Below the pieces are notes generated by a model. That model was not told the origin of the DNA, did no database searches, and saw only the letters and a list, made by a program, of their open reading frames with translations. A stretch of DNA of 7,511 nt. Source: CAZRZN01 sp964604565. GTDB lineage: Bacteria > Pseudomonadota > Alphaproteobacteria > Rhodobacterales > Rhodobacteraceae. A program made the position numbers and the translations under genes. Shown here one piece after another: positions 1 to 5,661 of the stretch; position 1 is the first letter of the stretch, and each line of letters starts with the position of its first letter. Location of the stretch: the NCBI GenBank assembly GCA_964604565.1, contig CAZRZN010000216.1:1-7511 (forward strand), read 5' to 3'.

Positions 1-768
1 CATGGCATGATCCACAACATGGAATATACCGGCGTGCCGCTGCGCACCCTGCTGGCCGAGGCCGGTCTGGATGCGGCCGGGGATTTCGCGGACAAATGGG
101 TCTATGTCGAGGGGGCGGATGCGTCTTCCAACGGCCGGTCCATCCCGATGGAAAAGGCGATGGACGATGTGCTGGTCGCCTTCAAGGCCAATGGCGAGGC
201 GCTGCGCAAGGAACATGGCTATCCCGCGCGCCTTGTCGTTCCCGGCTGGGAAGGCAACATGTGGGTCAAATGGCTGCGCCGCATCGAGGTCATGGACGGC
301 CCCGTCGAAAGCCGCGAGGAAACGTCGAAATACACGGACGTGCTTGAGGACGGCACCGCGCGCAAATGGACATGGGTCATGGACGCCAAGTCCGTTGTCA
401 CATCCCCCAGCCCGCAGTCGCCGATCACCCATGGCCACGGCCCGCTGGTCATCACCGGCATGGCATGGTCGGGCCACGGCAAGATCACTCGTGTCGACGT
501 GTCCAAGGATGGCGGCAAGACTTGGGAAACCGCGCGCCTTGCCGCGCCGGGGACTGACAAGGCGCTGACCCGGTTTTATCTGGACACGACGTGGAACGGC
601 GAGGAGCTGCTGCTGCAAAGCCGCGCCATCGACGAAACCGGATATGTTCAGCCGACCAAGGCGCAGCTCCGCGAAGTGCGCGGCCTGAACTCGATCTACC
701 ACAACAACTGTATCCAGACATGGCATGTGAAAGCCAATGGGGAGGCCGAAAATGTCGAAGTCTCTTAA
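1..768 (+). CDS. soxC: SoxC, sulfane dehydrogenase molybdoprotein subunit (C-terminal part, 5' end outside window)
   Basis: The frame is open from base 1 and gives 255 residues to the TAA at 766-768, so roughly the C-terminal 60% of a protein that is usually about 430 residues. SoxC belongs to the sulfite oxidase molybdopterin family; with cytochrome SoxD it forms the periplasmic Sox(CD)2 complex that oxidises the SoxY-bound sulfane sulfur. Visible here are the family stretch HNMEYTGVPLRTLL, the end of the molybdopterin domain (VVPGWEGNMWVKWLRRIEV), and a C-terminal Mo-co dimerisation domain (Ig-like fold) beginning near SPSPQSPITHGHGPL and containing VDVSKDGGKTWETARL. The C-terminus has HNNCIQTWHVKANGEAENVEVS. 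The cofactor-ligating region and the signal peptide lie upstream of the window. The identification is strengthened by the directly overlapping soxD; a generic sulfite oxidase is the alternative but unlikely here. Confidence 0.95.
   Translation, partial: HGMIHNMEYTGVPLRTLLAEAGLDAAGDFADKWVYVEGADASSNGRSIPMEKAMDDVLVAFKANGEALRKEHGYPARLVVPGWEGNMWVKWLRRIEVMDGPVESREETSKYTDVLEDGTARKWTWVMDAKSVVTSPSPQSPITHGHGPLVITGMAWSGHGKITRVDVSKDGGKTWETARLAAPGTDKALTRFYLDTTWNGEELLLQSRAIDETGYVQPTKAQLREVRGLNSIYHNNCIQTWHVKANGEAENVEVS
739..745 (+). promoter_or_regulatory. Shine-Dalgarno that fixes the soxD start
   Basis: GGGGAGG lies 6 bases before the ATG at 752 and inside the soxC coding end. It selects ATG 752 over the in-frame ATG at 737, which overlaps this site. 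The position implies translational coupling of soxC and soxD. Confidence 0.7.
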
Positions 769-2008
769 TCTTTACATCGGGCTTGCCGCGGGGATCGGCC
801 TGACGTTAGTCGCCGGCTACAACTTTGCCGACCGCAATATCCGCAGTTTTCCCGACAATCCGCCGACGATGGGCGCGCTGCCCGCGCCGATCCCCGAACC
901 GGAAGCCCCCGTTCAGACGGCCACGGCCCCGGCCGCGGAGACCGGAGATGGTGGCGGACTCGTCGCCGCCGCCCATGCCGACGAAGAAGGCAAGGGCCTG
1001 CGCTTTGGCATAGGTCGCGAGGCGCTGTCTGAAGAGATTGCAGCCTGGAACGTGGATGTCCGCCCGGATGGCACGGGTCTTCCGGCGGGTTCCGGCAATG
1101 CGAGCGACGGTGAGCCGCTTTTCGAGGAAAATTGCGCGGCCTGTCACGGCTCCTTTGCCGAGGGGGTCGGCAATTGGCCCCAGCTTGCGGGGGGCAAGGG
1201 CACGCTCGACCGCGAGGATCCGGTCAAGACGGTCGGTTCCTACTGGCCCTATACATCGACTGTCTGGGATTATGTCCACCGGTCGATGCCCTATGGCAAC
1301 GCGCAGTCGCTGTCGGAGGATGAGGTCTATGCCATCGTCGCTTATGTTCTCTACATGAACGACATCATCGAGGATGACTTTGAACTCAGCAACGAAACGC
1401 TGGCCGGGGTCACATTGCCCAACGCCGACGGGTTCATCGTCGACGACCGGCCGGAGACCGAGTATCCGATCTGGCGGACGGAGCCCTGCATGGAAAACTG
1501 CAAGGATAGCGTCGAGATCACCATGCGCGCCACTGTGCTTGACGTGACGCCGGACGAGGGGGCAACCGAACCCGCGGCGGCGGATCCAGAGCCGACCGCG
1601 ACCGAACCCGCCCCAACAGAGGCGGCAGAGGCCGACTCCGCGCCGGAACCGGAGGCAGAGCCTGCCGTGGCGGATGCCGGGGACGCCTCTCTTGATCCCG
1701 AACTGGTTGCCGCCGGTGAAAAGCTGTTCGGCAAATGCAAGGCGTGCCATCAGATCGGCGAAGGCGCCAAGAACCGGACTGGCCCACACCTGAACGATGT
1801 GGTGGGTCGCGAAATCGGTGGCCTCGACGGGTTCAAGTATTCGCGCACCATGGGTGAGATGGGCGGCGTCTGGGATGAGGCGGCATTGGCGGCCTTCCTC
1901 GAAGATCCGCGTGGCTACGTCCGTGGGACGCGTATGGCCTTCCCGGGCCTTCGGAATGAGACCGAGGTCGCGGAAATGATCGCCTATCTGAAATCGCATT
2001 CGCAGTGA
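752..2008 (+). CDS. soxD: SoxD, diheme cytochrome c subunit of sulfane dehydrogenase
   Basis: 418 residues. SoxD takes electrons from the SoxC molybdenum site in the periplasm; the SoxCD complex lets thiosulfate be oxidised fully to sulfate. Residues 4-22 form an N-terminal hydrophobic signal/anchor (LNLYIGLAAGIGLTLVAGY), followed by a Pro/Ala-rich stretch (41-62). The first heme domain has CAACH at 128-132, with Met179 (RSMPYG) as likely axial ligand. A conserved-looking Cys pair, C246 and C250 (EPCMENC), follows. Residues about 266-309 are a Pro/Ala/Glu linker, and the C-terminal c2-like domain (316-418) has CKACH at 329-333 and Met395 in GTRMAFPGL. The protein is slightly longer than I would expect for SoxD, mainly because of the two low-complexity stretches. 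The start is set by GGGGAGG; the gene overlaps soxC by 17 bases and precedes soxE by 4, so all three are probably one transcript. Confidence 0.95.
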   Translation: MSKSLNLYIGLAAGIGLTLVAGYNFADRNIRSFPDNPPTMGALPAPIPEPEAPVQTATAPAAETGDGGGLVAAAHADEEGKGLRFGIGREALSEEIAAWNVDVRPDGTGLPAGSGNASDGEPLFEENCAACHGSFAEGVGNWPQLAGGKGTLDREDPVKTVGSYWPYTSTVWDYVHRSMPYGNAQSLSEDEVYAIVAYVLYMNDIIEDDFELSNETLAGVTLPNADGFIVDDRPETEYPIWRTEPCMENCKDSVEITMRATVLDVTPDEGATEPAAADPEPTATEPAPTEAAEADSAPEPEAEPAVADAGDASLDPELVAAGEKLFGKCKACHQIGEGAKNRTGPHLNDVVGREIGGLDGFKYSRTMGEMGGVWDEAALAAFLEDPRGYVRGTRMAFPGLRNETEVAEMIAYLKSHSQ

Positions 2009-2012
2009 TCCG

Positions 2013-2726
2013 ATGATGCGGTTGATGGTCATGGCAGTTTGTGCGGCGGTCTCCCTCGGGGGGCCGTCTCATGCCGAGGAAGAGGCAAGCGCCATTGGCG
2101 ATGCCACCCGTGGCGAAACGGTCTTTCGGAAATGCAGTGGCTGTCACCAGGTCGGCCCGGATGCGGAGAATCGCGCCGGGCCCCATCTCAACGGAATTTT
2201 CGGCCGCCGCGCCGGCAGCGTCGAGGGGTTCCCCTATTCCCCGTCGATGCAACGCGCGTCCAACGATGGTCTGACTTGGGATCTTGAACGTCTCGATGCC
2301 TATATCGAGAACCCGCGCGCCCTTGTCTCCGGCACGCGCATGTCCTTTCGTGGTTTGAAGGAGCCGCAGGACCGAAACGATGTTCTGGCCTACCTGCGCC
2401 AATTCGGCCCGAACCCGCAGGACATCCCCGAATCCGCCCCGACTGCCGTGGCGCGCGAGGTGACGCTTGCGCCGGAAATTCTCGCCATCGTCGGGGATGT
2501 GGCGTATGGCGAATATCTGGCCGCAGAATGCCTGACTTGCCACAGGCGTGATGGCGCGGACGAGGGCATCCCGTCGATCATTGGCTGGAACAAAGAAGAT
2601 TTCGTCGTCGCCATGCATGCCTACAAGCGCAAGCTGCGCCCGCACCCTGTGATGCAAATGATGGCGGGGCGTCTTTCGGACGAAGAAATCGCGGCCCTTG
2701 CCGCCTATTTTGGCAGTATCGAATAA
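2013..2726 (+). CDS. soxE: SoxE, exported diheme cytochrome c (cytochrome partner of SoxF)
   Basis: 237 residues with a Sec signal peptide (hydrophobic 3-17, likely cut after SHA at 19-21). Domain 1 (about 28-131) is c2-like: CSGCH at 41-45, the stretch NRAGPHLNGIFGRRAG, and Met110 in GTRMSF as likely sixth ligand. Domain 2 (about 152-237) is FccA/c4-like: CLTCH at 173-177, then GIPSIIGW, with one of Met214-Met217 (HPVMQMMAGRLSDEEIAALAAYF) as probable ligand. In families of known function SoxE pairs with flavoprotein SoxF to make a periplasmic flavocytochrome c resembling sulfide dehydrogenase; SoxE would carry electrons from the flavin to the cytochrome pool. It starts 4 bases after soxD without a clear Shine-Dalgarno, so coupling to soxD is likely. 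Start codons at 2016 and 2025 are possible alternatives. Domain 1 resembles the C-terminal domain of the adjacent SoxD closely. Confidence 0.88.
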   Translation: MMRLMVMAVCAAVSLGGPSHAEEEASAIGDATRGETVFRKCSGCHQVGPDAENRAGPHLNGIFGRRAGSVEGFPYSPSMQRASNDGLTWDLERLDAYIENPRALVSGTRMSFRGLKEPQDRNDVLAYLRQFGPNPQDIPESAPTAVAREVTLAPEILAIVGDVAYGEYLAAECLTCHRRDGADEGIPSIIGWNKEDFVVAMHAYKRKLRPHPVMQMMAGRLSDEEIAALAAYFGSIE

Positions 2727-2748
2727 GATCCGGTCAGGTATTCCGCCA

Positions 2749-2764
2749 TTGCGCCATGGCGCAA
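2749..2764. repeat. Perfect 16-base palindrome downstream of soxE
   Basis: TTGCGCCATGGCGCAA is identical to its reverse complement and begins 23 bases after the soxE stop. With no loop and no T tract it fits a protein-binding dyad better than an intrinsic terminator. Its function is unknown. Confidence 0.6.
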
Positions 2765-2879
2765 CCCGTCCGATCGTCATCGAATTGAAGGGCCCGTCGT
2801 CTTGTTCTGCCAATTGGTGCGGGACTGCGCGCGCAATTCGTGGCCGGGGCATGTCCCCAAGATTATTTTGGTGGTATTC

Positions 2880-2963
2880 ATGCGACTTTCTTTCGCCTAC
2901 GGTATATTGGTGCTGGGTGCATGTCTTGCTCTTGCGGCTTTCTGGGGGCTGTTGCCGAACTGA
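2880..2963 (+). CDS. Possible small hydrophobic peptide, 27 residues (doubtful)
   Basis: ATG at 2880 to TGA at 2961-2963 encodes MRLSFAYGILVLGACLALAA followed by FWGLLPN: one basic residue, then a single membrane or signal segment with a Cys at position 15. It sits on the + strand between soxE and soxF. Only a weak GGTGG precedes it (about 2871-2875). I do not recognise it. It could be a genuine one-TM peptide, the start of a gene that frameshifted in the GGGGG run at 2944-2948 (the alternative frame stays open to a TGA ending at 3049), or chance. GC at third positions is low for this genome, in both the ORF and its frameshifted continuation, which argues against coding. Confidence 0.2.
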   Translation: MRLSFAYGILVLGACLALAAFWGLLPN

Positions 2964-3032
2964 CCCCGATAAGCCCCGTCCCGAAACTTTCCGGTGCCAA
3001 GGATGTGCCCCCCGGTGCAGTTGTTCGCAACG

Positions 3033-3048
3033 CAGGACGTCCGTCCTG
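3033..3048. repeat. Inverted repeat upstream of soxF
   Basis: CAGGACG-TC-CGTCCTG has 7-base arms; as RNA it would fold as a 6-bp stem with a GTCC loop. A competing pairing, CGCAGG (3031-3036) with CCTGCG (3051-3056), overlaps it. It lies 78 bases before the soxF start. It may be an operator or a leader hairpin; nothing shows which. Confidence 0.4.
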
Positions 3049-3112
3049 AACCTGCGGACCCGACGCCGCAATCCGGAGCCAACCGGATGCTTTCACGGGA
3101 CAATGTCCAGCT

Positions 3113-3120
3113 AGGAGGAG
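3113..3120 (+). promoter_or_regulatory. Strong Shine-Dalgarno of soxF
   Basis: AGGAGGAG ends 6 bases before ATG 3127. It is by far the best ribosome binding site in the window and shows that soxF is translated independently of soxE. It fixes the start, which also gives a complete twin-arginine signal. Confidence 0.8.
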
Positions 3121-3126
3121 ACAACC

Positions 3127-4386
3127 ATGACGCTGAACAGACGGAAATTCATGGGTGCGTCGGCTGCGGCCGCCACGCTTGCCGCGCCAATGTTGCACGC
3201 GCAGGGTCGCCCGCGCGCTGTCGTGATAGGCGGGGGCGCCGGTGGAGCTACCGCGGCGCGCTATATCGCAAAGGACAGCGCGGGGGGCGTAGATGTCACC
3301 CTGATCGAACCGACGCGCAGCTATTACACCTGCTTTTTCTCTAACCTCTATATTGGCGGATTTCGTGATTTGCCGAGCCTCTCGCATAATTATGCCACGC
3401 TGGCCTCGGACTACGGGATCAATGTGGTGCATGACTGGGCGGTCGGTGTGGACCGTGACGCGAAGACCGTGGCGCTGGCGGGGGGCGGCAGGGTGCCCTA
3501 TGACCAGCTTGTGATCTCTCCAGGCATCGACTTTGTCGAGGGGGCGGTTCCGGGCTGGGATATCAGCGCCCAGACAGCCATGCCGCATGCCTACAAGGGG
3601 GGGACGCAGACCGCACTGCTGAAATCTCAGGTCACGTCCATGCCGCAAGGCGGCACATACGTGATGGTCGCGCCGCCCAATCCCTACCGGTGCCCACCCG
3701 GCCCCTATGAGCGTATTTCGATGGTGGCCCACTTGCTCAAGGCCGACAACCCGACCGCCAAGATCCTGATCGCGGACCCCAAGCCGGGATTTTCGAAACA
3801 GGCGCTCTTTGAGGAGGGCTGGCAAAAGCATTACGGCGGCATGATCACCCGCATAGGCCCCGACTTCGGGGGTGACAATGTCACCGTGAACCCCGCGACG
3901 ATGGAGGTCGACATTGATGGCGAAGTGGTCAAGGCGGACGTCTGCAATGTGATTCCGGCGCAAAAGGCCGGAACGATATGCGAGGCCGCCGCCCTGACCG
4001 AAGGCAACTGGGCGCCGGTATCGGGGCACACCATGCAATCGCGGTTGGACGAGAACATATATGTTCTCGGCGATGCCACGGATCAGGGGGACATGCCGAA
4101 ATCGGGCTATTCCGCCAACAGCCAGGCCAAGGTCGCAGCCATGGCGGTTCGCGGTGCCTTGACCGGGTCGCGGGTCTTTCCGGCCAAATTCTCGAACACC
4201 TGCTGGTCGCTGATCGACACCGACGACGGCGTCAAGGTCGGTGCCTCCTATGAAGCCACCGACGAAAAGATCGCCAAGGTGGACGGGTTCATCAGCGACA
4301 CGGGTGAGGATGCGGCCCTGCGCAAGGCGACCTATGAGGAATCTCTGGGCTGGTATGCCGGTATCACGTCCGACATGTTCGGCTGA
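3127..4386 (+). CDS. soxF: SoxF, flavocytochrome c sulfide dehydrogenase-type flavoprotein (FccB family)
   Basis: 419 residues, a normal length for FccB/SoxF. A Tat signal (NRRKFMGASAAAATLAAPML, cut near residue 25) implies export of the folded, FAD-loaded protein, pairing with Sec-exported SoxE in the periplasm. The FAD/Rossmann motif is VVIGGGAGGATAARY (32-46). C69 in YYTCFFSN corresponds to the cysteine that binds FAD covalently through the 8-alpha-methyl group in flavocytochrome c. C189 (NPYRCPPGPYE) and C359 (SNTCWSL) match the redox-active disulfide next to the flavin. The second FAD motif is IYVLGDATDQ (311-320), with KSGYSANSQAK after it; the C-terminal FCSD flavin-binding domain covers about 345-419. 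All key residues are present, so sulfide:cytochrome c oxidoreductase chemistry is plausible. In known sox systems SoxF is accessory to thiosulfate oxidation rather than essential. Two hairpins follow the gene. Confidence 0.94.
   Translation: MTLNRRKFMGASAAAATLAAPMLHAQGRPRAVVIGGGAGGATAARYIAKDSAGGVDVTLIEPTRSYYTCFFSNLYIGGFRDLPSLSHNYATLASDYGINVVHDWAVGVDRDAKTVALAGGGRVPYDQLVISPGIDFVEGAVPGWDISAQTAMPHAYKGGTQTALLKSQVTSMPQGGTYVMVAPPNPYRCPPGPYERISMVAHLLKADNPTAKILIADPKPGFSKQALFEEGWQKHYGGMITRIGPDFGGDNVTVNPATMEVDIDGEVVKADVCNVIPAQKAGTICEAAALTEGNWAPVSGHTMQSRLDENIYVLGDATDQGDMPKSGYSANSQAKVAAMAVRGALTGSRVFPAKFSNTCWSLIDTDDGVKVGASYEATDEKIAKVDGFISDTGEDAALRKATYEESLGWYAGITSDMFG
4050..4069. repeat. Perfect 20-base palindrome inside soxF
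   Basis: CGAGAACATATATGTTCTCG equals its own reverse complement and lies within the codons for DENIYVLG, the second FAD motif of SoxF. Because the protein motif is conserved, the symmetry may be a by-product of codon choice, but it would form a 10-bp cruciform or a dyad site. Confidence 0.6.
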
Positions 4387-4396
4387 CGACGCAAAG

Positions 4397-4421
4397 GGCA
4401 GGGCGGCGGTGTCGCCCTGCC
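4397..4421 (+). terminator. Stem-loop after soxF, probable end of sox transcript
   Basis: GGCAGGGCG pairs with CGCCCTGCC (9 bp, 7-base loop), beginning 10 bases after the soxF stop; a G-U and an A-U pair can extend it. Only a short TT follows, so it may act as an mRNA-end stabiliser or a weak terminator rather than a classic intrinsic terminator. Confidence 0.5.
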
Positions 4422-4428
4422 TTCGGAC

Positions 4429-4448
4429 CTTCCCCGCCTCTGGGGAAG
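4429..4448 (+). terminator. Second stem-loop between soxF and the CDF gene
   Basis: CTTCCCC pairs with GGGGAAG (7 bp, 6-base loop), 7 bases after the first stem-loop. No T tract follows. In tandem with the preceding hairpin it separates the sox block from the downstream transporter gene. Confidence 0.35.
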
Positions 4449-4485
4449 ATGGCAGGCGTTCATTATGCTGTCAGGCACGTGCCGC

Positions 4486-5388
4486 ATGACCCACCATCAC
4501 CACATTGATCCGGAAAGCGGCGACAGGCGGATGGCCGCGGCGGTCGGCGTCAATCTGCTGCTGACGGTCGCGCAGGTCATCGGCGGTATTCTGTCCGGCT
4601 CGCTGGCGATGATCGCCGATGCGCTGCATAACTTCTCGGACGCGGCGAGCCTTGTGATCGCCGCCTGGGCGCGCCGCATTGCCCGCCGTCCTTCGGATGC
4701 GGACATGACGTTCGGCTATGCCCGGGCAGAGGTTGTGGCGGCGCTGATCAATCTGACAACCTTGATCGTCATCGGGCTATACCTGATCTATGAGGCCTGC
4801 ATGCGTTTCTTGCAACCTCAGGAGGTCAATGGCTGGCTGGTGATCGTCATTGCGGGGGTTGCGCTTTTGGTCGATCTGGCGACCGCCGCGCTGACCTATT
4901 CCATGTCGAGGACCAGCGTGAATATCCGCGCGGCCTTCATGCATAACCTAGCGGATGCTCTGGGGTCCGTCGCGGTGATCGTGGCAGGCGCGGTAATCTG
5001 GATTTTCGGTTGGGTCTGGGTCGACCCGGTGATCACGCTGCTGATCGCCGGGTATATCCTGTGGATGGCATGGTCAGAGATTGGCGGCGTCATACGCATC
5101 CTGATGCTTGGCAGTCCCCCGCAGATGGTTGCGGAAGCCGTGCTTGAAACCGCGGAATCCGTTGAGGGTGTGCAGGCGTTGTACCATGCGCATCTATGGC
5201 AAATGGATGAAAACCACGCGGCGCTGCAAGCGCATATGGTCATCGATCCGGGGGCTTGGGGGCGTGCCGATGCGATCAAGCAGATGGTCAAGACACGGCT
5301 GGAGGAGCGTCATGGATTGAACCATGTCACGCTTGAAATGGAATGTGCCGGGCACAGTTGCGCAGGGGTCAAACGGATCGGTCATTGA
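4486..5388 (+). CDS. Cation diffusion facilitator (CzcD/ZitB-like) Zn2+/Cd2+ efflux transporter
   Basis: 300 residues in a family of about 300. CDF proteins export divalent metal from the cytoplasm in exchange for protons. Six membrane segments can be seen at about 20-42, 43-63, 82-103, 116-138, 150-174 and 178-198. The metal site is spelled by H48xxxD52 with D45 in TM2 (ADALHNFSDA) and H153xxxD157 in TM5 (FMHNLADALG); the HD/HD arrangement is typical of Zn2+/Cd2+ exporters. A cytosolic dimerisation domain (about 208-286) contains HAHLWQMDENHAALQAH with His residues placed as in ZT-dimer domains. The N-terminus is MTHHHHID and the C-terminus has two Cys (MECAGHSC). ATG 4486 was chosen because family members usually begin with a His-rich tract; an in-frame ATG at 4465 has a slightly better GGCAGG upstream and would add seven residues. 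It is not obviously part of the sox pathway. Confidence 0.92.
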   Translation: MTHHHHIDPESGDRRMAAAVGVNLLLTVAQVIGGILSGSLAMIADALHNFSDAASLVIAAWARRIARRPSDADMTFGYARAEVVAALINLTTLIVIGLYLIYEACMRFLQPQEVNGWLVIVIAGVALLVDLATAALTYSMSRTSVNIRAAFMHNLADALGSVAVIVAGAVIWIFGWVWVDPVITLLIAGYILWMAWSEIGGVIRILMLGSPPQMVAEAVLETAESVEGVQALYHAHLWQMDENHAALQAHMVIDPGAWGRADAIKQMVKTRLEERHGLNHVTLEMECAGHSCAGVKRIGH

Positions 5389-5397
5389 CGCTGCCAA

Positions 5398-5424
5398 GCG
5401 GCGGCCCTGTCGGGCGCCCGCCGC
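5398..5424 (+). repeat. GC-rich stem-loop after the CDF gene
   Basis: GCGGCGG pairs with CCGCCGC, with an inner CCC/GGG stem closing a TGTC loop and a CGC bulge. It starts 10 bases after the CDF stop and lacks a T tract, so it probably protects or pauses the transcript ahead of the terminator at 5440-5480. Confidence 0.4.
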
Positions 5425-5439
5425 CAGCCAACGGTCATT

Positions 5440-5480
5440 ACCGCGTGAACAGGCTTTGTGCCCAACCACGGCGGTTTTTT
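5440..5480 (+). terminator. Intrinsic terminator of the CDF gene
   Basis: ACCGCGTG (5440-5447) pairs with CACG-GCGGT (5467-5475) as an 8-bp stem with one bulged G, a 19-base loop that has its own small GGC/GCC stem, and an immediate T6 run (5475-5480). It is the most canonical rho-independent terminator in the window and lies in the convergent gap between the CDF and photolyase-like genes. The rest of that gap (to 5661) shows no convincing gene, only the short palindromes CGGTCGACCG (5508-5517) and CCTTGGCCAAGG (5617-5628). Confidence 0.65.
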
Positions 5481-5661
5481 GAAAGCGACTGTATCGCACT
5501 ATCCGAACGGTCGACCGATGGCCGGGTCGAGTCAGGGAAGGGACGGCGCCGAGACCGCTTGCCCTTTGGTCCTCGTCCTTGGTCGCAGGGGCAATGCCAC
5601 AGCCTGTTCTTAGATGCCTTGGCCAAGGGTCGCAAAACGCCCGCGCCGGATCCTTGTTTCG

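Larger units (their letters stand above)
2727..3126 (+). other. 400-base soxE-soxF intergenic region
   Basis: No convincing conserved gene is seen on either strand. The stretch holds a 16-base perfect palindrome just after soxE, a short GGGG/CCCC stem at 2846-2858 followed by a T-rich run, a 27-codon hydrophobic ORF (2880-2963), an isolated TATATT at 2903-2908 with no matching -35 box, a CAGGACG/CGTCCTG dyad at 3033-3048, a GGACA-A-TGTCC dyad at 3098-3108, and the soxF ribosome binding site. The rest of the cluster is packed with overlaps or 4-base gaps. This spacing therefore suggests that soxF is expressed partly from its own signal, or that a small gene has decayed here. Confidence 0.5.

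Noticed and set aside
806..2032. 408-codon open frame on the minus strand opposite soxD
   Set aside because: It is the antisense shadow of a clearly conserved diheme cytochrome; long reverse frames are common in GC-rich coding DNA, and its translation shows no recognisable domain.
2903..2908. TATATT as a -10 box for soxF
   Set aside because: No reasonable -35 hexamer at 16-18 bases; left as a weak hint only.
2698..3114. 138-codon + strand frame covering the soxE-soxF gap
   Set aside because: Its start lies inside soxE in another frame, and the translation is Cys/Arg-rich with no motif or plausible signal; no ribosome site was seen.
1833..4038. Two long minus-strand open frames (1833-3071 and 2878-4038) spanning soxD/soxE/soxF
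   Set aside because: Both run antisense to well-supported genes, are Arg/His-rich without domain motifs, and overlap each other; they are GC-driven open frames.
4474..4483. GGCACGTGCC palindrome just before the CDF start
   Set aside because: A 10-base palindrome is common in GC-rich DNA; no supporting context.
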